A stretch of 64,000 nucleotides of DNA from Prorocentrum cordatum. Its lineage: Eukaryota > Sar > Dinophyceae > Prorocentrales > Prorocentraceae. Of the stretch, positions 54,888 through 64,000 are shown in pieces (position 1 is the first letter of the stretch; every line of letters starts with the position of its first letter). Below the pieces are notes generated by a model. It did not search any database. It saw only the letters and a program-made list of their open reading frames with translations, and had not been told where the DNA came from. The DNA lies in NCBI GenBank assembly GCA_963575745.1, contig CAUYUJ010000725.1:269501-333500 (forward strand). Reading direction: 5' to 3'. A program made the position numbers and the translations under genes.

Positions 54888-56197
54888 TGCACGCACCCAT
54901 ACGCACACGCACGCACGCACACACGCGCAGGCACGCACCGACACGCGCACGCACGCATGCACGCACATACGACGCACGCACGCACGCACGCACGCACCCA
55001 CACGCACGCACGCACGCACGCACGCGCATACACGCACCCACACGCACGCACGCACGCACACACGCACGCACGCACGCGCCCACGCACGCACGGCGCGCGC
55101 ACCGCACGCACGCCGCAGGCACCAACACACGCGCGAGCACGCACGCACGCGCACGCACGCCACGACCGCACACGCACGCAACACACGCACGCACGCACGC
55201 ACGCACCCGACGCACCACGCACGCACGCACGCACGCGCAGGCACGCACCGACGCACGCACGCACGCACGCAGGCACCCACGCACGCACGCACGCACCCGC
55301 ACGCACACGTTTGCATGCACGCACGCACGCACGCACTCGCAGGCACGCACCGACACACGCACGCACGCACGCACGCACGTACGCCGCACGCACGCACGCA
55401 CGCACGCACCACACGCACACGCACGCACGCACGCGCAGGCGCGCACCGACACACGCACGCACGCACGCACGCACGATCCACACGCACAAGCACACGCACA
55501 CGAACACGACGCACACGCACACGCACACGCACACGCACACGCACGCACGCACGCGCAGGCACGCACCGACACACGCACGCACGCACCCGCACGCACACGC
55601 ACGCATGCACGCACGCACGCACGCACGCACGCATGCGCAGGCGCGCACCGACACACACACGCACGCACACGCACGCACGCTCAGGCACGCACGCACGCGC
55701 AGGCATGTACCGGCACACGCACGCACGCACGTATGCACGCACGCACGCACGCACGCACGCATCCACACGCACACGCACACGCACGCACGCACGCATGTGC
55801 TGGCACGCACCCGCACACACGCACGCACGCACGCGCAGGCACTCACCGACACACGCACGCACGCACGCACGCACGCACGCACACACACGCACACACACAC
55901 TAACACACACACACACACACACCGCACGCACGCACGCACGCACGCACGAACGCACGCACGCACGCACGCACGTACACACACACGCATACGCATACGCACG
56001 CCCGCACGCATGCACGCACGATCACGCACGCACGAACACGCACGCACGAACACGCACGCACGAACACGCACGCACGCACGCACGCACGTACGCACCTACA
56101 CACACACGCGCACGCACGCACGCACGCACGCACGCACCCACGCACACAAACACACACACACGCACGCACGCACGCGCAAGCACGCACCGACACCACA

Positions 56198-56229
<32 letters not shown>

Positions 56230-56827
56230 CGTACACACACACAATAAACATACATATGCACGCAAGCACGCACGCACGCACGAACGAACAGGCACGCACG
56301 AACACGCACGCACGCACGCAGGCACACAGACACACACGCACGGAGGCACGCACGCACGCACGCACGTACGAACACGCACGACAGGTCACGTACGCATGCA
56401 CGCACGCACGCACGCCTGAACACGCAAGCACAAACCCACACACACGCACACACACACACACACACACACACGCACATGCTCGCACGCACGAGCGCACGCA
56501 CGAGCAGTCACGCACGAACACGCACGCACGCACGCACGCACGCACCCACACACGCACACGTGCACGCACGCACGCACGCATAAACACGCACGCACGAACA
56601 CGCACACACGCACGCACGCACGCACACACGAACCCGCACTAGCACACGCACACACACATGCACGCACGCACGCACGCACGCTCGCACGCACGAACACGCA
56701 CGCACGCACACGCACGCACGCACGCACGCACGCACACTAACACAAACACACACACACACACACACACACGCGCCCGCACGCATGCATGCACGCACGCACG
56801 CACGAACACGCACGCACACTCGCGCGC

Positions 56828-56858
<31 letters not shown>

Positions 56859-57004
56859 AACACGCAAGCACGAACACGCACGCACGCACGCACGCACGCA
56901 CGCACTCATACACACAACAAGCATACACATGCACGCGCACGCACGCACGCACACACACACACACACGCACACACACAGTACCACACGCCCACACACACAC
57001 ACAC

Positions 57005-57050
<46 letters not shown>

Positions 57051-57112
57051 GCACGCACGCACGCACGCTCGCTCGCACGCACGCACGCACGCATACACAC
57101 ACACACACACAC
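54015..57112. repeat. 3.1-kb (CA/CG)n array
   Basis: Almost pure alternation of CACG, CACA and GCAC, punctuated by GCGCAGGCACGCACCGACAC at irregular 80-350 bp intervals in the first 1.9 kb. The later part has CACGAACACG words. ORFs of up to 889 codons on both strands encode only His/Thr/Ala/Arg or Cys/Val/Arg repeats and are artefacts. The strand bias is opposite to the GT array at 26.7 kb. Confidence 0.95.
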
Positions 57113-57204
57113 ATTTCCGCCTACCACCGCCGAGCAGGAGCACCAAGGAGGCCTCCGGGGCGAAGAACGGCGCGGGAGAGGCAGTGCGCACGCGAAGCGT
57201 GTAG

Positions 57205-57420
57205 CAATATTTTCATCGCCCCTAAATCGTGTAACGGTTTGGGGGGCAGGAAAATCTCCAGGAGGACTCTAGTGGTCTCCTCGCTTCTTGGCCTCGGTGG
57301 CCTCAGTGGAATCGCATTCGCTGCCTGGCAGTGCCCCCATGGCGCGGCGGATCGTTGTGCTTACAGCCGGTGGCCGCGTGCGGCTGGTGGATTTGGCCGT
57401 GGGGATGCTACGTCACTTGC
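57205..57420 (+). mobile_element. retroelement 5'-end fragment with terminal hairpin
   Basis: ATATTTTCATCGCCCCTAAA, a GTGTAACGG loop region, GTTTGGGGGGCAGGAAAATC, then TGCCTGGCAGTGCCCC. It parallels the minus-strand fragment at 33480-33662 block by block, so these are two copies of one family related to the YR elements by their hairpin. Confidence 0.55.
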
Positions 57421-57764
57421 CCTTCTCCCCCCTCTGGCCGCGAGTGCGCGAGGATAACCGCGCCTTTGGCTGGCGGTGGCAGTGGTGCTCCTGTGAGGAG
57501 GGGCGCGCCTGGCCGTGCTCTTGGGCGCTCGGGTTGCGGCTCGTGCTCCTCGTCGCCGCTGCCCTTCCTCGTCGCCTTCCTGGCTCTGTCCGTGCATTCT
57601 GGCGCTCAGGGCGTTGCTGGTGCTCCTCGTCGCCACGGCTCCTCGTCGCCACGGGCGTCCTCGTCGCCACCGCCTCTCGGGGGCACTGCCGCTCCTGGGT
57701 TCTCGTACCACTCGGCCGCATGCGCGGCGCAGGCTGCTTTGTAAAGGTCGGGCAGCACATAGTT

Positions 57765-58195
57765 TTCGTTCCCGCAGGTCGGGGAGTGCACCCGCAGGTC
57801 GGGCAGCGCCGTTTTCGTTCCCGCAGGTCGGGAAGTGCACCCGCAAGTCGGGCAGCAACTTTTCCAGTCCCGCAGGTTGGGGGTTGCACCCGCAGGTCGG
57901 GCGACGCCGTTTTCGGTCGCACAGGTCGGGGGGGCGCACCCGCAGGTCGGGCAGCACCTTTCGGTCCCGCACGTCGGGAAGTGCACCCGCAGGTCGGGCA
58001 CCACCTTTTCCAGTCGCGCAGGTCGTGGAATCCACCCGCAGGTCGGGCAGCGTCGTTTCGGTTCAGCGGGCTGGGGGGCCCGGGCGGGCAGCGTTCGCTC
58101 CCGCAGCTCGGGTAAACACCGCAGGTTGGGCACCAGCGTTCGTGCCCAGGTCGGGAGGTGCACCCGCAGGTCGATCGGCGCCGTGTTCTGTTTGC
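57765..58195. repeat. ~45-bp tandem repeat (CACCCGCAGGTCGGGCAGC)
   Basis: About ten units of CACCCGCAGGTCGGGCAGCG, TTTTCGTTCCCGCAGGTCGG and GAAGTG with moderate divergence. Open in more than one frame, so any ORF is uncertain. Confidence 0.85.
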
Positions 58196-58248
58196 AGTGG
58201 GTCCGCGCCGTCGGTTTGGGGTGCACCCGCACGTCGGGCAAAGGTTGC

Positions 58249-58385
58249 TTTAGCCCCCAAATCGCGAAGCGATTTGGGGGGCAGGAAAATATGACGACGG
58301 AGCGTGTCATCATCCACTCCTCTCCTCTTGGCCTCTGGGGGCTTCTGGGGTTTGCGTTCGTGGCACAGGAACAATTGGTGACAGG
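58249..58385 (+). mobile_element. retroelement 5'-end fragment with terminal hairpin
   Basis: TTTAGCCCCCAAATCGCGAA, GCGATTTGGGGGGCAGG and AAAATATGACG form the best-preserved hairpin in the window, followed by a CTCCTCTTGGCCTCTGGGGG block, as in the 57.2 kb fragment. Confidence 0.55.
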
Positions 58386-58689
58386 CAGGCTTGTCTCACA
58401 TGCCTGGTGCTCTCCTGAGGGAGCAGGCGTATCTGCCTTGCGTCGTGCTCCTGGGCAGCTATCCCTGCCTCGCACGCTTGGCGGCTCCGCGGGAGCTGGC
58501 GGGAACTGTGATTGGGTGTCTGCTCCTCGTGGGCACGTGAGGCGCGTCGAAGGCCTCTGGTGATGGGAGCTTGTGGGTCTCTCGTCGCAGGTGCTATGCT
58601 GTTCAAGGTTGAAGGCTTGCTCGTGGGCCCTTCGTCGCCGGTGCTACGCTGTTCAAGGTTGAAGGCCAATTGCACCTGCAGGTAATTGT

Positions 58690-59140
58690 TTATTCCTGGT
58701 GCCGCTGGGCGCCATCCTGCACCGCCGAGTGCATTTTGGTGCCGCTGAGCGCCATACCCGCACCGCTGAGTGCATTTCTGGTGCCGCTGAGCGCCATACC
58801 CGCACCGCTGAGTGCATTCTGGGTCCTGGGCGCCATACTCGCACCGCTGGATGCATTTTGGTGCTGCTGAGCGGCATGCTCGCACTGCTGAGTGCATTTC
58901 TGGTGCCGCTGAGCGCCGTTCCGGCACCGCTGAGTGCATTTTGGTGCCGCTGAGCGCCATACCCGCACCGCTGAGTGCATTTCTGGTGCCGCTGAGCGCC
59001 ATACCCGCACCGCTGAGTGCATTCTGGGTCCTGGGCGCCATACTCGCACCGCTGGCTGCATTTTGGTGCTGCTGAGCGGCATGCTCGCACTGCTGAGTGC
59101 ATTTCTGGTGCCGCTGAGCGCCGTTCCCGCACCACGCCGT
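58690..59140. repeat. ~43-bp tandem repeat (GCACCGCTGAGTGCATT)
   Basis: About ten units of GCACCGCTGAGTGCATTTCT, GGTGCCGCTGAGCGCCATAC. A higher-order duplication is visible: the order of variants at 58740-58930 repeats at 58960-59130. Confidence 0.9.
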
Positions 59141-59284
59141 GAGAGTCACTCTCTTGCTGGCCCTCGCCGCCTGTGGTGGAACGTGGTGCGTGTTTGCAGC
59201 CGTGAGGGCCGTTCTCTCTCAGTCCGCGCCGCCTGCCATTCCCAGTATGCGCCGGCTGTGCGCGACTGTGCACTCGTGGCGTCC

Positions 59285-59585
59285 GCTGGCTCATATTGCA
59301 ATTATGTGCACCCTTTCTGCGTTTCGGTGCCCCGGCGCACCCAGGTTTGCAATCTAAGCGCGATTTAGCGCTCCTGGGCGTCCGCGCGCCCACAATTGCA
59401 TTATGTGCTCCTTTCTCCGTTTGGTTGCCACGTCGCACCCGGATTCGCAATCTGAGCGCGACTCAGGGCTCCTGGGCGTCCCGCGCCCAGAATTGCTTAC
59501 TGGTCTCCGTTCTGCGTCCTGGTGCCTAGGTGTACCAGGATTCCCGATCTGTGTGCATCCAGGCGCGAATGGTGTCCGCGCGCCC
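59285..59585. repeat. ~105-bp tandem repeat, three diverged units
   Basis: ATTGCATTATGTGCTCC, CGTTTCGGTGCC, CGCACCCAGG, TTGCAATCTAAGCGCGA and CTCCTGGGCGTCC recur in order. The third unit is interrupted at 59588 by the solo element. Confidence 0.7.
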
Positions 59586-59587
59586 TG

Positions 59588-60103
59588 AAAATCTTCTCAC
59601 TGCCTCCGTTGGGGTGGGCGCGCCTGCATTGGGACAGCGGAGAAGACGCTGCCGGCGTGACGGGCGAGCAAGCCCCCAAGCGAGGCTGCCCGACACGCCG
59701 AACCCACACCCCAACCAGGCACCGCTGCCTGTGCGGCCAGCAGCGAACCACACCCACCAGACCAGGGAGGGCGGGAGGGCAAAAGCGGCAGCATCAAAGC
59801 CGCCGGGGCCCAGAGTTTTAGCCCGGCAGAGCCGCGGCACACCCCGCAGGGACAGACGAGGCACGCGCACTGGACAGACCAAGTCAGCCAGGAGCGCGCC
59901 TGCGTAGCCACGGCGAACGCGGCGACGAGGATGCCGGGAACTTGCTAACCCGCCCCCGCGCCGGGCGGCAAACCACACAACCCCGACGACACGCGCCAAC
60001 GCCGCCGCTCCTACTGGAGCCAACCAGGCCATGAGGAAACCATGAAACTCCCCAAACGGACCAAACGACCAACCGTGGGAAACTACGGCCGAAACGCCGA
60101 TTT
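59588..60103 (-). mobile_element. solo terminal repeat (B2-A) of the 8-kb element family
   Basis: B (59588-59689) starts exactly at AAAATCTTCTC next to unrelated DNA (CGCGCCCTG), which fixes the outer end of the family. A (59690-60103) matches unit 3's A, including the extra ~18 bp, but stops about 35 bp short of the GGGGGTAAG terminus, where another repeat (TTTCCGCTTCGCACC) begins. Confidence 0.8.
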
Positions 60104-60262
60104 CCGCTTCGCACCTTCTCTCTCCAGACTTGGCAGACGCGAAGCGTGCAGGAGAAAAACTTCAATGCCACGAAGTGTGGCTCTTTTGGGGGTGCTGCAT
60201 CTGCCACAGGCCACGGCAGCGTCTCCGCAAGGAGAGCCACCACGGCAGCGTCTCCGCAAGGA
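60101..60262. repeat. direct repeat, left copy
   Basis: TTTCCGCTTCGCACCTTCTC through GACGCGAAGCGTGCAGGAGA to CTCCGCAAGGAGAGCCACC. The last ~30 bp is duplicated in this copy. The right copy is at 61358-61505. The arms CGCTTCGC and GCGAAGCG form a hairpin upstream of GCAGGAGAAAAAC, recalling the YR-element 5' hairpin. Confidence 0.85.
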
Positions 60263-60439
60263 GAGCCACCTACCCCCCCGAAGGGAAGCGGATTGCGGCC
60301 AGCACGTTCGCCACGCGGGGAGGGCGGGAGGGACCGCGAGAAAAGCAGCCCAAACCAACCCAAGCCCGCGCGCGAGAAAAACAACAAGCAAGGAAAAGCG
60401 AGAACAAAATAGCAAGACATGAGAAACACAGAAAGCACA

Positions 60440-60985
60440 TCAGAATATCAGCTCCGAGCCGCTCTGCGCGAGCGGACGGCACCTGAGCGTCGCAGGGTTG
60501 CTTGGTTGCGAAAAACTGAGCACACGGTGCGCCGGCGCAGCGGCCGACCGCACACCGCGACCCAAGATGCACAGCTCCATGCCGCTCTGCGCGAGCGGAC
60601 GGCACCTGAGCCTCACAGGGTTGCTTGGTCGCGCAACTGAGCGCACGGTGCGACGGCCGACCGCACACCGCGACCCAAGATGCACAGCTCCGTGCCGCTC
60701 TGCGCGAGCGGACAGCACCTGAGCGTCACAGGGTTGCTTGGTCCCGCAACTGAGCGCACGGTGCGCCGGCGCAGCGGCCGACCGCACACCGCGACCCAAG
60801 ATGCACAGCTCCGTGCCGCTCTGCGCGAGCGGACGGCACCTGAGCGTCACAGGGTTGCTTGGTCCCGCAACTGAGCGCACGGTGCGCCGGCGCAGCGGCC
60901 GACCGCACACCGCGACCCAAGATGCATAGCTCCATGCCGCTCTGCGCGAGCGGACGGCACCTGAGCGTCACAGGGTTGAGAGCGC
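60440..60985. repeat. ~120-bp tandem repeat, five units
   Basis: Each unit contains GCGCACGGTGCGCCGGCGCA, GACCCAAGATGCACAGCTCC, GCCGCTCTGCGCGAGCGGAC and CACCTGAGCGTCACAGGGTT. The CTCTGCGCGAGCGGAC block recurs about every 120 bp. Related, more diverged units appear at 62.8-64.0 kb. Confidence 0.9.
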
Positions 60986-61357
60986 CGGTGCGCAGCGATT
61001 GCTGAGCGGAGCGACGAGATCTGGCCCGAGCGCCCCAAGACAGAGAACGCGGGGACTGCGTCGACAGAGGACGTGGATCTCGGCTGCGTGGGGACGATCC
61101 GAACCCCAACCAGAGGGACCGCGAGACGCGCGGCAGCATCCCCTGGGCCTGCGCGCAAGGAATCCATCGATTCAAGGCAATGGAAAAGTGACAAGAGGTA
61201 ACTCTTGGACAGGCAATGATCTGAAGAGAATCGATGCAAAATCACTCCTGATCAGCCAATGCCAACCAACCAACCAGCCTGGAGCGAAGCAGATGGAAAA
61301 CGAAGGGTGCCCGCGAAAACCTTGCTTCCCGAATGCACAACCTCCTCAGAAGCTCCG

Positions 61358-61505
61358 CTTTCCGCTTCGCACCTTCTCTCTCCAGACTTGGCAGACGCGA
61401 AGCGTGCAGGAGAAAAACTTCAATGCCACGAAGTGTGGCTCTTTTGGGGGTGCTGCATCTGCCACAGGCCACGGCAGCGTCTCCGCAAGGAGAGCCACCT
61501 ACCCC
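61358..61505. repeat. direct repeat, right copy
   Basis: Nearly identical to 60101-60262, about 1.25 kb away, and in the same orientation. The intervening DNA holds the ~120-bp repeats and no ORF of known type. Confidence 0.85.
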
Positions 61506-62820
61506 ACAGAGGCAAAAGAAAGTTTGTACATGCAGTATTCGAGTCAGCGGCTGAAGAGCCGCTGCCGCGGGCACCATTCGAGGCAAACTGCGTCCTCTGC
61601 ACTGTTCCTTCGTGCAAAGAAAGTGGTTCGAACGCTGCTTGCACGGCACGGCGTGGTCCGCTCTCCTGCGCGAACCGGTAACTCTCGAATGAGCGTTTCA
61701 TCTGCTTGATCCAGTCGGGTGTTGTGAACGGATCCCTCTATAAGCTTCGCATGGACAGAAACAAGTGCAAAACAAGGCGGGGGCACGCTGCGTTGGTGCT
61801 GGTGCGATTCGCGGTGCGGCCCGCCAGCGCAAGCTCCAAAGCAAGGAGGTTGGGCCGATCGAACGCCCGAACCCTTTGCCCAAATCGCCCGCCAGGGATG
61901 CAGGCGCAAGCGCGGCACCTGACAGTAGAGCCCTCACGGAAGGCGGCCCCGCCGCACGCCAACGCTCAGCGGTGGGACGCGAGGCACCTGAGCGGCAGGT
62001 TTGCACGAAATGGCGCAAAGGCCCCAAGACCAATGGGCGTACTATTCTCGGCCACCTCAGACGAAAGCCAAATCGCTGGCAATCGCTAATCATGCGCGGC
62101 GTAGGCGCGCGAATCGCGAAATCGAGAATGCGAGTCTGGACACCTTGGCGCCGGAAATCGGCGCAGAATCGACGAAGCTCGGAAGACATTCCTGGGCGCG
62201 CCAGCGCCAGAAGCAGCGCAGGGGCCTGACCACCGAATGGCAACCTGGCAACCAGCGAATGGTCTGCTGCTGCGCGCTCATCAACGACGCTGCGCCAGCA
62301 ATGAAAGCACAGAGTGCAGTCTTAGCGAGCACGCGGAAGCAGTAAATTGCGCTCGCGAATCTTCGGGGCACGCTGGCGCCAGAACCCAGGCCCCGTGCTC
62401 CAAATGCATTGCTGGCCGCGCAGGTGCAACGGAAGGCGGCCGTGCGGCAACCGGGCTGTTATCTGGAGCAGCACGTGCCACCTGCGCAAGGCAGGGGGTG
62501 CAAAGGGGCCAGACGGCACAGCACCAAGTGGGCGCTGCACGCGGCTGGCAACCGTGGCCAGGCGCTGCATTGCGCAAGGCAGGCGGGGTGCAGAATGACG
62601 CGCTGCCACAACCTGGGTGAGCAAAGGGTGATCGGCCAAACGCTGCACTCGCGAGAGGGCTGCACTGCATGAGTTGGAATCTGATCGCGTCAGCGCCAGA
62701 AAGGCGCAATTGACACGCCATTGTGAGCCTGGGCGGTGGGCGCTGGGGAACCGACCTCAGAATGCAATTCTGGGTGCAGCGCCTAGGGGGATGAACGTGC
62801 AGCCTGCGTCGAAAGCCCCA
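61506..62820. other. no supported gene
   Basis: No repeat array and no convincing coding frame. Several ORFs are open by GC bias only. Confidence 0.45.
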
Positions 62821-62824
62821 CGCG

Positions 62825-64000
62825 GCGCGCAACGCCTGAGCGTTACAGGGTTGCCTGGTACATGGAACGCGGCGTGAACCCAGACTCCCAAGCAGGGCGT
62901 GGCCGCCGACTGGGCGCCATCAGCCTGCTGCGTCGAAACCTCCGCGCGGCTGAAGAAGAGCGCGCGGCACCTGAGTTGTTTCGAAAGAAGATGGGCGCAT
63001 ACCCCCAGACAAGAGAGCGGCCGCCGGCTGCGCGCCAGGAGCCTGCGTCGAGAGCTCCGCGCTGCTCAGACGAAGAGCGCGCGGACCCAGGGGTGGCAGA
63101 AGGCACGCGGCGTGGCCGCAGACACCCACAGAGCGGCCGCCAACTGTACCGCGAGCGTGCGTCAAAAGCTCCGCCCTCGTCTGATGAAGAGCGCGCGGCA
63201 AAACATGAGAAGCGCGCAGCACCTGAGGGTCGCAGAGTGCCAGGAAGAAAACGCGTGTGGCGTGGCTGTAGACCTCCAAAGCACGGAGCGCTGCGCGAGC
63301 CTGCTGCGCGCCGCTCTGAAGAAGAGCGCGCGGCACCTGAGCTCCACAGGGCTGCTTGGCAGGAGGCGCGCGGTTGGGCTGCAGACACCGCCTAGAAGGC
63401 GAACGCCAACTGCACGCCACGAAGCCTGCGACGAGAGCTCCGCGCTGCTCAGAAGAGGAGCGAGCAGCCCGTGAGTCACAGGGCTGCTCGGCAGAAGGCA
63501 CGCGGCGTGGGCGCAGCCCCCCAAAGCAGGGAGCGGCCGCCGCCTGTACACCACGGAGCCTGGTGCGTCGAAAACTCTGCGCCGCTCTGAAGAAGAGCGC
63601 GCGGCGCATAAGCGTGACGAAACGCTTGGCGGAAAACACGTGGCGCTGGGCGCTGGTGCAGATTCCAGACTGGGGAGCGCCCGCGCACTGTTCACCATAC
63701 CGAAGGAATTGCGCCCGGCGGCGCTTGCGGGCGGGCAGAGCTGAATGATTCTGGGCGCCAATTGCGAATCTGAGCGCCCGGGCGCTGAGCATGCGAAACG
63801 GGCTCAGCATGCAAGTTCGCGCGCGCTTGCGTTAGAATGGCCAAAATCACACCGCTGGAAGCGAGTCTGCAGATCTGCGGCGCAGATTGCGCAATTTTCT
63901 GCATCTGGGCGCGCTGGCGGCAGAAGCCACGCAGCGCTGCCGCAGACACCCGCAGAGCGGCCGCCAACTGTACCGCGAGCGTGCGTCAAAAGCTCCGCCC
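62825..64000. repeat. diverged ~130-140 bp tandem repeat
   Basis: Blocks GAAGAGCGCGCGGCACCTGA, CACAGGGCTGCTTGGCAG, GCGTGGCCGCAGACACCC and GAGCGGCCGCCAACTG recur in order at least seven times. The final 60 bases repeat 63118-63177 exactly or nearly so. Shares CACCTGAGCGTCACAGGGTT with the array at 60.4 kb. Confidence 0.8.

Noticed and set aside
53914-56642. ORFs of 777 and 889 codons in the CA/CG array
   Set aside because: Pure repeat translation; several frames on both strands are open at once.

Overview
The window looks like nuclear DNA of a GC-rich protist, most likely a dinoflagellate (a Prorocentrum-like genome is my best guess). The grounds are high GC, very low gene density, long simple-sequence tracts, DIRS-type tyrosine-recombinase (YR) retroelements, and short exon-like blocks separated by kilobases of repeats. 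No spliced-leader copy, rRNA or tRNA was found, so the assignment is inference. Nothing suggests bacteria or a virus.

Layout. 1-4.7 kb: GC-rich minisatellites and a few weak minus-strand coding stretches. 4.7-19.3 kb: plus-strand exon-like islands rich in Glu/Leu/Arg/Ala (coiled-coil type), one minus-strand exon at 11.1 kb and a possible mitochondrial-carrier exon at 18.9 kb, all embedded in CTC/GGA, GAT and TG microsatellites, MITE-like elements and a dispersed ~145-bp repeat family. 20-21.2 kb: TTTATCGG-type repeats and degenerate TTAGGG-like repeats. 21.7-25.4 kb: a TA-flanked MITE, a GAT array between short direct repeats, and two TTGGGCCGTC-type arrays. 26.7-28.9 kb: 2.2 kb of GT-rich repeat. 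30.85-31.33 kb: a helicase C-terminal exon (minus strand) followed by seven ~160-bp tandem repeats. 33-34.5 kb: repeat fragments.

34.56-53.9 kb is the core: two tandem 8.1-kb units, each a DIRS-like YR retroelement read on the minus strand (gag, RT, RNase H, YR), then a third unit reduced to terminal repeats. Both units share an in-frame UGA at the gag-pol boundary, a frame change and an in-frame UAG inside RT. Each also has private damage: unit 1 has lost the FVDD catalytic box, while unit 2 has frameshifts in RNase H and YR. Unit 2 also carries a clean 2504-bp insertion (50027-52530). This insert encodes only a YR, has the split-direct-repeat layout A1-YR-B1-A2-B2, and inserted without target-site duplication; unit 1 supplies the empty site.

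54.0-57.1 kb: 3.1 kb of (CA/CG)n. 57.2-64.0 kb: several tandem repeat families (~45, ~43, ~105 and ~120 bp), a solo terminal fragment of the 8-kb element at 59.59 kb, and direct repeats about 1.25 kb apart. A 5'-terminal hairpin shared by several otherwise different elements recurs at 33.6, 50.5, 52.5, 57.2 and 58.3 kb, and links these elements as one superfamily.

No complete host gene is visible. The only long intact conserved ORF is the YR of unit 1.
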